In this document: one piece after another, positions 37,452 to 47,059 of the stretch | How the letters are laid out: every line of letters starts with the position of its first letter | Position numbering within the stretch: position 1 is the stretch's first letter | Assembly: GCA_019084245.1 (NCBI GenBank) | Contig: JAHRFE010000015.1 | Location: forward strand, 1 to 64,000 | DNA length: 64,000 nucleotides | Origin: Hoeflea sp. | GTDB taxonomy: Bacteria; Pseudomonadota; Alphaproteobacteria; Rhizobiales; Rhizobiaceae | Direction of reading: 5' to 3' | Notes under the pieces: model-generated | What the model saw: only the letters and a program-made list of their open reading frames with translations | What the model was told of the DNA's origin: nothing | Database searches by the model: none | Program-made: the position numbers and the translations under genes

Positions 37452-38744
37452 TCAGCTATAGGCTTCCACGGCCAGTTGTTTGACCAAAACCAAGGACAGT
37501 ATCACAGCAATGAATAGTAACACCGCACCGACAATCCATGCGATGGGCGTCGAGTAAATCTCGGCGACGGTTCCGGCCAACAGCAGTCCTAATGCGGCCC
37601 CCAACTGCTGTATAAGCGATCTCAATGACAGCATGGTCGACCGCTGACGGTCTTCTACGCAACGATGCAGAATGCTGCTGGCAGGGGTCTCGCTGACGCC
37701 AAGGAACACAGAATACAGGACAAAAACGGTCACAAAGCCCAGGATATTGCCCTGTAACGCCAATGCGATCTGAAGGCCTGCCAGGCATGCAAAAGTCGCC
37801 GCAAGCGTCATTGCGTGCTGCCGCTTGAAGATCCGGCTGATGTACGGAGACAGAGATGCGCCAAAAGCGATGGAGAAGAAATAGGTCGCGGTCACGACGC
37901 CAATGACGGTGTTTGCATAGCCCTCGTCCAACATTGGCTTTGCGTGGGTTGGCCAGATCACCTCGACTGGGTTGGTTGCCATCAAGAAGAACGCCAGCGT
38001 TGCCAATAGAACCGATAGTGCAGGATGTTTCAGAGCAAGAATGCCCGCGTCTTTGATCACGAACGGAACGTTTGCGAACCCCTGTCTGAGTGCTCCGGGG
38101 TCCATCGAACGTGGTTTTTCGACAATGGCCAATACCGTGAAAACAAACACGCCCAGCATCACACCAAAGCTTGCTGCATAGGGCACATCATAGATGCTGA
38201 AACCGATGCTTTCCGCGACCGAGCCCAAAATATCGGGCAGAAGGCCTCCGAGGACCGCGCCAAGGGCCAACCCGACGGCATTGGCCGATTGCGCTTTGGC
38301 CAGGGCGGGCTGGACATCCACATTTGGCGCGGCGGCCTTGAAAGTTTCGACAAACCACGCATCAAGCGTCCCCGACCGAAGCGCACGTCCGAAGCCGATG
38401 AACGCAAATGAAAGTGCGAGAACATAGAAATCGCTGGTCGAGAGAAAGAGCGCGAGCGAAATCAAGCTGGCGACGACTGCCGTCAGAAAGACCGGCTTGC
38501 GTCCAATACTGTCTGCCAAGCCACCGAAAGGCAGCTCCATCGCAATAGTCGTGAGCGAATACACCCCGAAGAGAAGCGATATTTGTAAGAGGTCCATGCC
38601 TCGGTCGGTTAACGCCAGAGCAACAACGGCAACCGTCAGACCCATCGCAAAACGATCAAGAAACTGGTGTATCTGAAACACCCGAATGTGCCGTCGTGCC
38701 GAACGGGTTAGCGCTACGAAGGAAAACTCTGTTTCTGTTGCCAT
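37452..38744 (-). CDS. Major facilitator superfamily transporter
   Basis: About 430 residues, 12 transmembrane helices. The MFS loop motif is GGLADSIGRKPVFL near residue 75. The substrate is unknown. Codons and base composition differ from all neighbours: more A/T in third positions, as in GTCTTTGATCACGAACGGAA on the complementary strand. This suggests recent acquisition. Flanking gaps carry no insertion sequence. The ATG at 38744 is chosen because the 11 upstream codons are polar. Confidence 0.88.
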   Translation of the reverse strand: MATETEFSFVALTRSARRHIRVFQIHQFLDRFAMGLTVAVVALALTDRGMDLLQISLLFGVYSLTTIAMELPFGGLADSIGRKPVFLTAVVASLISLALFLSTSDFYVLALSFAFIGFGRALRSGTLDAWFVETFKAAAPNVDVQPALAKAQSANAVGLALGAVLGGLLPDILGSVAESIGFSIYDVPYAASFGVMLGVFVFTVLAIVEKPRSMDPGALRQGFANVPFVIKDAGILALKHPALSVLLATLAFFLMATNPVEVIWPTHAKPMLDEGYANTVIGVVTATYFFSIAFGASLSPYISRIFKRQHAMTLAATFACLAGLQIALALQGNILGFVTVFVLYSVFLGVSETPASSILHRCVEDRQRSTMLSLRSLIQQLGAALGLLLAGTVAEIYSTPIAWIVGAVLLFIAVILSLVLVKQLAVEAYS

Positions 38745-39077
38745 GTTTGCAACATCGACGTTTCTGCTACCATGCACAATGCCAAAGGTGGATCAGGACC
38801 GATCCCACGCGCACCAAAGCGGCCGTTCGAGCAAGCGCAGCGAAAGCTCACTTTGTCCCGCATAGCTGCCGCTCCAACCGCTCCCGGCACACATCCTTGC
38901 GATGAACACGTTGCCCATCGCGACGCGCACATCCCCACCACCCCACACCACCACACCCCCTCAATCCCGCCTTGACACCTTCCCATCCTCTCCATACCGT
39001 CGGGGTCATAAGAACAAGGGATGAGGGATCCGGCCAATGCTCATGGCGACAATCAAATCGAGTGCGATGTTCACTTC
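38745..39077. other. Intergenic region upstream of the ABC-transporter operon
   Basis: 333 bp. Contains a cytosine/adenine-rich run (38930-38965) and a plausible promoter for the operon: CTTGAC at 38971-38976 and ATACCG about 17 bases on. No gene. Confidence 0.45.
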
Positions 39078-39827
39078 ATGAGCATTGTGCTGAAAGCCGA
39101 AGGCCTGACCAAGGAGTTCAAGGGCTTCGTGGCCGTCAACAAGGTTGATCTCGAGGTCGAGGAGGGGACGATCCACGCTTTGATCGGCCCGAACGGCGCG
39201 GGCAAGACCACCTGTTTCAATCTTTTGACCAAGTTTCTGCAGCCGACGGCGGGAAAGATCACCTATCAGGGCCGCGACATCACCAGCATGTCGCCTGCCG
39301 GCATCGCCCAGCTCGGCATGGTGCGCTCCTTCCAGATCTCGGCGGTGTTTTCCGACCTGACGGTTCTCGAGAATGTGCGCATCGCGCTGCAGCGCAAGCG
39401 CGGCGAGAGTTTCGATTTCTGGCGGTCGGAAAGGATGCTGTCGCAGTTCGATGACGATGCCCGCGGCTTTATCGAGGATGTGGGCTTGGGCGAATTCACC
39501 AACCACCGCGCCGGCGAGCTGTCCTATGGGCGCAAGCGCGCGCTCGAAATCGCCACGACGCTGGCGCTCGATCCCGGCATGCTGCTGCTCGACGAACCCA
39601 TGGCCGGCATGGCCCAGCAGGATGTCGAGCGCATCTCGGCGCTGATCCGCCGGATTGCCAAGAACCGCACCGTGCTGATGGTCGAACACAATCTGTCGGT
39701 CGTGGCGGATCTGTCCGACAAGATCACCGTGCTTGCGCGCGGCGAGGTGCTGGCGGAGGGCGACTATGCGTCTGTCTCGAAATCACCGGCCGTGATCGAA
39801 GCCTATATCGGAGCCGAGCATGCGTGA
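39078..39827 (+). CDS. LivG-like ABC transporter ATPase
   Basis: 249 residues. Walker A is GPNGAGKTTC, the ABC signature ELSYGRKRALEIA, Walker B MLLLDEP, and the extended LivG-specific region AGMAQQDVERI is present. With LivF it powers a hydrophobic-amino-acid-type (HAAT) importer. The ATG at 39078 matches the family start (MSIVLKAEGLTKEFKGF), while the ATG at 39021 does not. First gene of a five-gene operon; the LivF gene overlaps its end by eight bases. Confidence 0.92.
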   Translation: MSIVLKAEGLTKEFKGFVAVNKVDLEVEEGTIHALIGPNGAGKTTCFNLLTKFLQPTAGKITYQGRDITSMSPAGIAQLGMVRSFQISAVFSDLTVLENVRIALQRKRGESFDFWRSERMLSQFDDDARGFIEDVGLGEFTNHRAGELSYGRKRALEIATTLALDPGMLLLDEPMAGMAQQDVERISALIRRIAKNRTVLMVEHNLSVVADLSDKITVLARGEVLAEGDYASVSKSPAVIEAYIGAEHA

Positions 39828-40563
39828 GGCCGCAACCCTGAGCGAAACGGCGACGCCAGGCGGCGACGCCTTGCTCTCAGTCAGCGGCCTCAACGGCTGG
39901 TATGGCGAGAGCCACGTCCTGCATGGTGTCGAGTTCGATGTGAGGCCCGGCGAGGTGGTCACGCTGCTGGGGCGCAATGGCGCGGGCAAGACCTCGACGC
40001 TGTGCGCGATCATGGGCCTGCTCGGCAAGCGCACCGGGTCGGTCAAGTTTCGAGGCACGGAAACCATCACGTTGCAGCCGCGCCATATCGCGCGGCTCGG
40101 CATCGGCTTCTGCCCGGAAGAGCGCGGCATCTTTTCCTCGCTCAATGTCGAGGAAAACCTGATGCTGCCGCCGCGCATCGCCGAGGGCGGGTTGACCGTG
40201 GAGCGGATCTATCAGCTGTTCCCGAACCTGCTCGAGCGCCGCCGCAGCCAGGGCACGAAACTTTCGGGCGGAGAGCAGCAGATGCTGGCCATCGGCCGCA
40301 TCCTGCGCACCGGCGCGAAACTCCTGTTGCTCGACGAGCCGACCGAGGGCCTTGCCCCGGTGATCGTCCAGCAGATCGGCGCCACCATCCGCGAGCTGAA
40401 GAAAGAGGGCTTTACGATCGTGCTGGTCGAGCAGAACCTCAGATTCGCCGCCTCGGTGGCCGACCGGCATTGCGTGGTCGAGCAGGGCCGGGTGATCGAC
40501 ATGATCCCCAACACCGAACTCGACAACAATATCGACAAGCTGCACGGCTATCTGGGCGTGTAG
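39820..40563 (+). CDS. LivF-like ABC transporter ATPase
   Basis: 247 residues. Walker A GRNGAGKTST, signature KLSGGEQQMLAIGR, Walker B LLLLDEPTEGLAP, all intact. An N-terminal extension of ~15 residues precedes the usual start. Pairs with the LivG-like subunit in the import complex and precedes the binding-protein gene. Confidence 0.93.
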   Translation: MREAATLSETATPGGDALLSVSGLNGWYGESHVLHGVEFDVRPGEVVTLLGRNGAGKTSTLCAIMGLLGKRTGSVKFRGTETITLQPRHIARLGIGFCPEERGIFSSLNVEENLMLPPRIAEGGLTVERIYQLFPNLLERRRSQGTKLSGGEQQMLAIGRILRTGAKLLLLDEPTEGLAPVIVQQIGATIRELKKEGFTIVLVEQNLRFAASVADRHCVVEQGRVIDMIPNTELDNNIDKLHGYLGV

Positions 40564-40612
40564 GTCGTTGAAATCAATCGCGCATTCTTGCGTATAACAG
40601 AGGAGGAATATC

Positions 40613-41809
40613 ATGTTCAGAAAAGTTGCAATAGGAAGCCTTGCGCTTGCTGCAATGGGCGCGGGCCCGGTGCTCGCCCAGGATATCAGCCTTAAACTGG
40701 GTGTGCTCAACGATCGGTCCGGCGTCTATGCCGACCTGTCGGGCGAAGGCTCGGTGGTTGCCGCCCGCATGGCGGTCGAGGATTTCGGCGCCGCCGACAA
40801 GGGCATTGCTGTCGAGATCGTCTCGGCCGACCACCAGAACAAGCCTGACATCGCGTCCAATATCGCGCGGGAGTGGCTGGACGCCGGTGGCGTCGACGCC
40901 ATTCTCGACGTGCCGACCTCTTCGGCAGCGCTCGCTGTCGCCGAGATCGTGGCGCAGGCCGGCAAGGTGTTCCTGAACTCGGGCGCGGCCACGACCGACC
41001 TGACCGGCGCCCAGTGCCAGCCGACCACGATCCACTGGACCTATGACACGGCGGCTCTGGCCAACGGCACCGGCAAGGCCGTGACCGAGGCGGGCGGCAA
41101 GAAATGGTTCTTCCTGACCGCCGACTACGCCTTCGGCCACGCGCTCGAACGCGACACGACCGCGGTGGTCACCGCCACTGGCGGCGAGGTTGTCGGCCAG
41201 GTGAACGTGCCGTTCCCGGCGACCGACTTCTCGTCGTTCCTGCTGCAGGCGCAGGGCAGCGGCGCCAACGTGATTGGTCTCGCCAATGCCGGCGGCGACA
41301 CGGTCAACGCCATCAAGCAGGCCTCGGAATTCGGCATCACCCAGGCCGGGCAGCAGCTCGCAGCCCTGCTGATGTTCGTCACCGACGTCCACGCGCTGGG
41401 CGCAGAGACGGCGCAGGGCCTGTCGCTGACGGAAGCCTTCTACTGGGATCAGAACGACCAGACGCGCGAGTGGTCGGCTCGCTTCGAGGAGATCCAAGGC
41501 TCCAAGCCGACCATGGTGCAGGCCGGGGTCTACTCCAGCACGATGCACTACCTGCGCGCCGTCGAGGCCGTCGGAAGCTCCGACAGCAAGGAAGTCGTCG
41601 CCAAGATGAAGGCCACCGAGTTCGACGATCCGCTGTTCGGCAAGGGCTATGTCCGCGGCGACGGCCGTGTGATCCACGACATGTTCCTGTTCGAGGTCAA
41701 GAAGCCCGCCGACAGCACCGGTGAATGGGATCTCTACGACCAGATCGCCGTCATCTCGGGCGAAGACGCCTTCCTGCCGATGCGCGACGAGTGCAACTTC
41801 ACCAAATGA
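40613..41809 (+). CDS. Periplasmic substrate-binding protein of the HAAT family
   Basis: 398 residues with a signal peptide (MFRKVAIGSLALAAMGAGPV, cut near VLAQD). A type I periplasmic-binding fold: LNDRSGVYADLSG at the ligand cleft, VPTSSAALAVAEI and NSGAATTDLTG. The ligand is not determinable; relatives bind branched-chain amino acids, amides or urea. A long IR between this gene and the permease probably raises its mRNA level above the membrane subunits. Start follows GAGGAGG. Confidence 0.9.
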   Translation: MFRKVAIGSLALAAMGAGPVLAQDISLKLGVLNDRSGVYADLSGEGSVVAARMAVEDFGAADKGIAVEIVSADHQNKPDIASNIAREWLDAGGVDAILDVPTSSAALAVAEIVAQAGKVFLNSGAATTDLTGAQCQPTTIHWTYDTAALANGTGKAVTEAGGKKWFFLTADYAFGHALERDTTAVVTATGGEVVGQVNVPFPATDFSSFLLQAQGSGANVIGLANAGGDTVNAIKQASEFGITQAGQQLAALLMFVTDVHALGAETAQGLSLTEAFYWDQNDQTREWSARFEEIQGSKPTMVQAGVYSSTMHYLRAVEAVGSSDSKEVVAKMKATEFDDPLFGKGYVRGDGRVIHDMFLFEVKKPADSTGEWDLYDQIAVISGEDAFLPMRDECNFTK

Positions 41810-41815
41810 TGCACC

Positions 41816-41844
41816 GCGGCGCCCCGACCTGTTCGGGGCGCCGC
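41816..41844 (+). promoter_or_regulatory. Intra-operon stem-loop after the binding-protein gene
   Basis: A perfect 10-bp stem, GCGGCGCCCC / GGGGCGCCGC, without a T-tract. It lies between the binding protein and the first permease, where such hairpins usually protect the upstream mRNA and limit read-through. Confidence 0.7.
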
Positions 41845-41870
41845 GCCGCTCTCACTGACCGGGGCCGTTC

Positions 41871-42758
41871 ATGTTCGAACTATTGGGAATACCGCCGCAG
41901 GTTCTGATGGGACAGCTTCTGCTGGGCCTGATCAACGGATCGTTCTACGCCGTGCTGTCGCTTGGGCTGGCGGTCATTTTCGGCCTTCTCAACATCATCA
42001 ATTTCAGCCACGGCGCGCAGTACATGATGGGGGCTTTCGTCGCCTGGATGCTGCTCAACTATCTCGGCATCGGCTACTGGCCGGCCCTTGTGCTGGCGCC
42101 GCTGATCGTCGGCGCGACCGGCATCGTGCTGGAGAAGGTGGCGCTCTCGCGGCTCTACAAGCTCGACCATCTCTATGGCCTGCTGCTGACCTTCGGCATC
42201 GCCCTGATCCTTCAGGGCCTGTTCCGCAACTATTACGGCATCTCGGGCCTGCCCTACCAGATCCCGGCGAGCCTGTCGGGCGGGCAGAATCTGGGCTTCA
42301 TGTTCCTGCCCAACTATCGCGCCTGGATCGTCGTGGCCTCCGTTGTCGTCTGTTTCGCCACCTGGTTCATGATCGAGAAGACCCGGCTTGGCGCCTATCT
42401 GCGCGCGGCCACCGAAAACCCGGCGCTGGTCGGCGCCTTCGGCATCAATGTGCCACGCATGATCACGCTGACTTACGGTTTCGGCGTGGCGCTCGCCGCA
42501 TTCGCCGGAGTGCTCGCGGCGCCGATCTATGCGGTCAATCCCAACATGGGGGCGGACCTCATCATCGTCGTCTTCGCCGTGGTCGTCATTGGCGGCATGG
42601 GGTCGATCATGGGGGCAATCGTCACCGGCTACGGGCTGGGACTGATCGAGGGGCTCACCCGCGTCTTCTATCCGGAAGGGTCGGCGGTGGTGATCTTCGT
42701 CATCATGGCGATCGTTCTGCTCATCAAGCCCGAGGGCCTGTTCGGTAGGGCTGCATAA
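41871..42758 (+). CDS. LivH-like ABC transporter permease
   Basis: 295 residues with eight hydrophobic helices and the family start QLLLGLINGSFYAVLSLGLA, plus FGLLNIINFSHGAQYMMGAF and GFGVALAAFAGVLAAPIYA. One of the two membrane subunits of the HAAT importer. Its stop shares a base with the LivM start. Confidence 0.93.
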   Translation: MFELLGIPPQVLMGQLLLGLINGSFYAVLSLGLAVIFGLLNIINFSHGAQYMMGAFVAWMLLNYLGIGYWPALVLAPLIVGATGIVLEKVALSRLYKLDHLYGLLLTFGIALILQGLFRNYYGISGLPYQIPASLSGGQNLGFMFLPNYRAWIVVASVVVCFATWFMIEKTRLGAYLRAATENPALVGAFGINVPRMITLTYGFGVALAAFAGVLAAPIYAVNPNMGADLIIVVFAVVVIGGMGSIMGAIVTGYGLGLIEGLTRVFYPEGSAVVIFVIMAIVLLIKPEGLFGRAA

Positions 42759-43738
42759 TGGCTATGACAGAAAATGAAACCGGCGAGAATGTGAGCTTCC
42801 GCAAGGAAGTCGGCATGCCGCGGCTGCACAAGGTCATCTTTCTGGTGCTTCTGTGCTTCCTGATTGCGCTGCCGTTCATGGTCTACCCGATCTTCGCGAT
42901 GAAGGTGATGTGTTTTGCGCTGTTTGCGGCGGCCTTCAACCTGCTGCTCGGGTTTGGCGGCCTGCTCTCCTTCGGCCACGCGGCCTATTTCGGCGGCGCG
43001 AGCTATGTTGCCGCCCACGCCGCCAAGGTCTGGGGCTTCACCCCGGAACTGGCGGTTCTGGCGGGTACGCTGGCGGCCGCGCTGCTGGGACTGGCGATCG
43101 GCTCGCTGGCGATCCGCCGGCAGGGGATCTATTTCGCCATGGTGACGCTCGCATTCGCGCAGATGGTCTATTTCTTCGCGCTTCAGGCGGAGTTCACCGG
43201 CGGAGAGGATGGAATTCAATCCGTGCCGCGCGGCGAATTGTTCGGCCTGTTCTCCCTGCAGGACAATATCTCGCTGTATTTCTTCGTGCTGGTGGTCACC
43301 TTTGGCGGCATCCTCGCGCTTTATCGCATCGTGCACTCGCCCTTCGGCCAGGTTTTGAAGGCGATTCGCGAGAACGAGCCGCGGGCGATTTCGCTGGGCT
43401 ACCAGGTCAACCGCTACAAGCTGATGGTGTTTACCCTTTCGGCCACCTTTGCAGGGCTTGCAGGCGCCACCAAGTCGCAAGTGTTTCAGCTTGCCTCGCT
43501 CACCGACGTGCATTGGAGCATGTCGGGCGAAGTGGTGCTGATGACCCTGCTTGGCGGCATGGGGACGATCTTCGGCCCCATCGTCGGCGCGGCGGTGATC
43601 GTGACCATGCAGAACTACCTCGCAACCTTCGGAGCCTGGGTGACAATCATCCAGGGCGTGATCTTCGTGCTTGGCGTGCTCTTGTTCCGCGAGGGAATCG
43701 TCGGCGTGATCTCGCGTCTGCTGAAACGGCGGCTTTAA
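42758..43738 (+). CDS. LivM-like ABC transporter permease
   Basis: 326 residues, about ten membrane helices, with the LivM markers AAFNLLLGFGGLLSFGHAAY, FAMVTLAFAQM and VLKAIRENEPRAISLGY. Completes the importer. An ~25-residue polar N-terminus precedes the first helix. Confidence 0.93.
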   Translation: MAMTENETGENVSFRKEVGMPRLHKVIFLVLLCFLIALPFMVYPIFAMKVMCFALFAAAFNLLLGFGGLLSFGHAAYFGGASYVAAHAAKVWGFTPELAVLAGTLAAALLGLAIGSLAIRRQGIYFAMVTLAFAQMVYFFALQAEFTGGEDGIQSVPRGELFGLFSLQDNISLYFFVLVVTFGGILALYRIVHSPFGQVLKAIRENEPRAISLGYQVNRYKLMVFTLSATFAGLAGATKSQVFQLASLTDVHWSMSGEVVLMTLLGGMGTIFGPIVGAAVIVTMQNYLATFGAWVTIIQGVIFVLGVLLFREGIVGVISRLLKRRL

Positions 43739-43783
43739 TCGCCCGCCGGCGTCACGGGTTTCGGGCGTGATCGGCTGACCGCA

Positions 43784-45073
43784 TCAGCCGGTCTTGCGCG
43801 GTCCCCTCCGCGTCTCCTGACGCGTCTCGGGCTTGGTCTCTGGCCGCGCCGCCCGCTCGAACGGCTGCCGGCGCACATCCTTGCTTTCGGCGAGCGCCGG
43901 CACATGGGTCGCGCCGCCATGTGTGTAGCTGTCGGCGCGCTGCCAGGCGTCAAGACGCGCGGCGCAGGCCTCGCGGTCGAGACCGGCGATCAGGTCGGTG
44001 GCCAGCGTCTTCTGGGTCGATGGCTGTCCCAGATGCGGAAAGAAGCTTTCGAGGCTTGCGCGGATGGTGGCTTCGGGCACGCCCATCGCGATCAGCGCGG
44101 TGGCGAGCTGTCGGCCCGAGATATCCATCATGATCCGTTCTGCAAGGGCATAGCTTGATTGCATCGCGTCGGCGAGTGCGGTGGCGAACCAGCTTGCCTG
44201 GTCGGGCTTGGCGTAGCGCGCGAGTTGGGTGAGCCTGAGTTCGGTGATCTTGCGCGGCGGTGAGGCCGCCGGAGTGGCGCGCATCGGTTCGGTTCCGGGT
44301 GCGGCGCGGGTGCTGACCGGTCGGTTGAGCGGTTGCGCGGGTGCGCGGTGGCCCACCGTCGGGACCGGTCGTTTGGGCTTCGGCGCCGCGATGGCAGGCT
44401 CTTGAGGCGCGGGCAGGGGTCCGGCAGCGGGACTGCGCAGCGCCAGGGCGCGCAGCACTTCCCTGAGTTTTCCGCTCGGATCAAGCGGCGGCGCTTCGAC
44501 CACGGGCCGGGTTTTGACGTGCGGCGCGGCGGAAGGCGTGGCGTGCGGTCGGGCAACTGGTGCGGCGGCCGGGGCAAGCGGTCGAGCGGCTGGAAATTGA
44601 GTGCCAGGGTTTTTCGCCGGATCGGGGATCAGGCCGCGCAGGATCAACAACCCTTCCACCGAGGGATCGTTGAGGCTTCGAAGCGTCGCGATCGCCTGGG
44701 GCGAGAGATCGGAGCGCCTTGCGGCGGCGCGGGCATGGGGCGCGCCCTTGCGCGCCACCGCGCGGGCAAGCGTGCTTTCCTTCAGGAGCGGATAATGGGC
44801 GATGAAGGGGGCGGCAATCGCGATCGGTTCATGGACCAGCATGTCGGCCACATCGTCGGGCAGGCGCGGCAGCCGCGACAGCGCCGCCGACGCCGTGCGC
44901 CGGACGTCAAGGCTGGCGGCGGCGTAAAGCGGCATGAACAGGCGGGAAAACCGGGCGAGATCCTGCCGTGTCGGGTGCTCCAGACACTCCAATCCGCTGA
45001 TCGCCGCCATCAGCACCTGATCCTTGCGGTGGGCCGCATCGGGACGTTCAAGATCGCGGAAATTATCGGACAC
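43784..45073 (-). CDS. DUF2336 domain protein
   Basis: About 429 residues. The N-terminal ~140 residues form the helical DUF2336 repeat (FSRLFMPLYAAASLDVRRTA; FIAHYPLLKESTLARAV). A Pro/Ala-rich linker (~150-270) leads to a second helical block (ELRLTQLARYAKPDQASWFA) and a charged tail. Function unknown; widespread in Alphaproteobacteria. Preferred start is the GTG at 45073 (protein SDNFRDLER). It is divergent from the small gene at 45225. Confidence 0.82.
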   Translation of the reverse strand: MSDNFRDLERPDAAHRKDQVLMAAISGLECLEHPTRQDLARFSRLFMPLYAAASLDVRRTASAALSRLPRLPDDVADMLVHEPIAIAAPFIAHYPLLKESTLARAVARKGAPHARAAARRSDLSPQAIATLRSLNDPSVEGLLILRGLIPDPAKNPGTQFPAARPLAPAAAPVARPHATPSAAPHVKTRPVVEAPPLDPSGKLREVLRALALRSPAAGPLPAPQEPAIAAPKPKRPVPTVGHRAPAQPLNRPVSTRAAPGTEPMRATPAASPPRKITELRLTQLARYAKPDQASWFATALADAMQSSYALAERIMMDISGRQLATALIAMGVPEATIRASLESFFPHLGQPSTQKTLATDLIAGLDREACAARLDAWQRADSYTHGGATHVPALAESKDVRRQPFERAARPETKPETRQETRRGPRKTG

Positions 45074-45224
45074 GGGCACACCTTGACTGAAACGCAACTG
45101 GACACTTGGCTCAATTTATCCCAAAAGCGTTAGCGAGCTGTTAACCAAGTCATGGCTTGATGGCCGGCAAGCAAGGAGAAGAGTGTCGAGCGTATTCCCT
45201 GTTCCACAGCGTGGGAGTTAAGAT

Positions 45225-45455
45225 ATGGCGACAATACTGACCTTTGATGTCTCGCGCCGCCGGCAGGTATCGGCGCCGGTTTCTCGTGGCATGTCTGACA
45301 CCGCCCAGGTGCTGATCTTCACCGGCGTCCGCCGCGAACCGCTTCTTCCCACCAAGCACACGCACCGCCATCATGAGCCGATGTTTCATGATCCTCTGGA
45401 CCCCGCGCCGGATAAGCCGAGCGGCAAGAAACGCCGCCGCGGCAAGGCCGGGTAA
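45225..45455 (+). CDS. Conserved small basic protein of unknown function
   Basis: 76 residues with a histidine-rich middle (TKHTHRHHEPMFHD) and a basic tail (GKKRRRGKAG). The N-terminus MATILTFDVSRRRQVSAPVS is followed by no membrane or catalytic motif. GC-rich third positions support coding. No family recognised; nucleic-acid or metal contact is possible from charge only. Confidence 0.6.
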   Translation: MATILTFDVSRRRQVSAPVSRGMSDTAQVLIFTGVRREPLLPTKHTHRHHEPMFHDPLDPAPDKPSGKKRRRGKAG

Positions 45456-45566
45456 CGTCGAGAGGGGGTTGGCTCCCAAACTCAAAGCCTCCCATAAGCC
45501 GATCTCCCCAATGGGGTCCTTGCACTTTCCAAGCACAGTGATGCCGGACTGCTTGGCGACATCTCT

Positions 45567-45961
45567 CTCCCCGTCATCCCGGCCCCGCGCCGGGATAGAG
45601 CCACGCGAGCGTCTGCGAGCCGGAAGACCAATCTGTTCAACGTGAGAAGAGTCTTTCACCGCGCCGACGCGCGGTGGCTGGACCCCGGCTCAGGGCCGGG
45701 GTGACGGGGGGAGGGAGTTGGCTCACAAAATCCTGCCTCCGGAAAACGCAATCTCAACAAAGGGTTACATGTTTGCCAAGTTCAGCGATGCGTGAGTGTT
45801 CAGCGCTTTCTCTCCTCCGTCATCCCGGCCTTGAGCCGGGATAGAGCCACGCGAGCGTCCGCGAGCCGGAAGACCAATCTGTTCAACGTGAGAAGAGTCT
45901 CTCACCGCGCCGACGCGCGGTGGCTGGACCCCGGCTCAGGGCCGGGGTGACGGGGGGAGGG
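45567..45961. repeat. Tandem REPIN array, copies 1-2
   Basis: Two ~150-bp elements (45567-45716, 45811-45961). Each begins GTCATCCCGGCC...GCCGGGAT and ends in the inverted ACCCCGGCTC...GGCCGGGGTGACG, i.e. two head-to-head REP palindromes around a central GCGAGCGTC...CACCGCGCCGACGCGCGGTG part. Copies 3-5 lie at 46379-47017. Units repeat every ~244 bp because the ~95-bp spacers (TCCGGAAAA, AAAGGGTTAC, GAGTGTTCAGCG) are also conserved. Confidence 0.88.
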
Positions 45962-45984
45962 ATGGGTTGAATCTCTCTGGATAT

Positions 45985-46278
45985 TCAAAGGCCGTGAAGA
46001 AAATGGGCAATATCGTCCCAACCCGGGTTCATCGTCTCGATCAGATCTATTTTCCATTGCCGCGGCCACTTCTTGATCAATTTTTCCCGTGCGATGGCGT
46101 CCGTGACGAGGTCATGCTCCTCGAACCAGACCAGTGTTTTCACACCGTATTTCGACGTAAAGCCCGGCGTCAGGTCGTTCTGGTGCTCGAACAGTCGGCC
46201 GGGCAGGTCGCTGGTTACGCCGGTGTAGAGCGTGCCGTTGCGCTTCGATGCCAAGATATAGACATAGCCTTTCCGCAT
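45985..46278 (-). CDS. Small GIY-YIG endonuclease-like protein
   Basis: 97 residues, essentially one GIY-YIG domain: the family signature appears as YVYILA and LYTGVTSDLPGRLFEH, with the conserved catalytic arginine in the latter and the glutamate in EEHDLVTDAIAREKLIKKWP. Such UvrC-like mini-proteins occur in many alphaproteobacterial genomes. The ATG at 46278 begins the domain. It sits between copies 2 and 3 of the REPIN array; whether it acts on those repeats is unknown. Confidence 0.85.
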   Translation of the reverse strand: MRKGYVYILASKRNGTLYTGVTSDLPGRLFEHQNDLTPGFTSKYGVKTLVWFEEHDLVTDAIAREKLIKKWPRQWKIDLIETMNPGWDDIAHFLHGL

Positions 46279-46378
46279 GCGGCAAGGATTGCATGGCGTG
46301 AGATTGCTCGCAAAAGCTTTGTGCGCGCTTGTGTTTCGGCACGACCCACCGGCAGATGGTTGACTGAGAGGCAACATC

Positions 46379-47017
46379 TCTCTCCCCGTCATCCCGGCCT
46401 TGAGCCGGGATCCAGCGGGCGAGCGTCCGCGCGCCGGTAGACCAATCAGTTCAACGCGTGAAGAGTCTTTCACCGCGCCGACGCGCGGTGGCTGGACCCC
46501 GGCTCAGGGCCGGGGTGACGGGGGGAGGGAGTTGGCTCATAAAATCGTACCTCCGGAAAAGGGCAATCTCCACAAAGGGTTACGTGCTTGCCAAATCCAG
46601 CGTTGTGTGAGTGTTCAGCGCCCTCTCCTCCGTCATCCCGGCCTCGAGCCGGGATCCAGCGGGCGAGCGTCCGCGAGCCGGAAGACTATTGTTTGCCAAG
46701 TGAAGAGCCTCTCACCGCGCCGACGCGCGGTGGCTGGACCCCGGCTCAGGGCCGGGGTGACGGGGGGGAGGGAGTTGGTTCAAAAAATCGTGTCTCCGGA
46801 AAAGGGCAATCTCCACAAAGGGTTACGTGCTTGCCAAATCCAGCGTTGTGTGAGTGTTCAGCGCTTTCTCTCCTCCGTCATCCCAGCCTCGAGCCGGGAT
46901 CCAGCGGGCGAGCGTCCGCGAGCCGGAAGACGATTGTTTGCCAAGTGAGGAGCCTCTCACCGCGTCGACGCGCGGTGGCTGGACCCTGGCGCGGGGGCCG
47001 GGGTGACGGGGGAGGGA
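46379..47017. repeat. Tandem REPIN array, copies 3-5
   Basis: Three further units at 46379-46529, 46623-46772 and 46868-47017, spaced 244-245 bp. They differ from copies 1-2 mainly in GGGATCCAGCGGGCGAGCG replacing GGGATAGAGCCACGCGAGCG, so the GIY-YIG gene separates two sequence sub-types. Copy 5 carries a few substitutions (CATCCCAGCC; CCTGGCGCGGGGGCC). Confidence 0.88.
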
Positions 47018-47059
47018 GTGCCGTTCCAAAGACTGGCATGCTGAGAGGCGTTTTCGGCC

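Noticed and set aside
45541-47017. A CRISPR-like array suggested by regularly spaced repeats
   Set aside because: Repeats are ~150 bp and palindromic at both ends, spacers are conserved rather than unique, and no cas genes are present.
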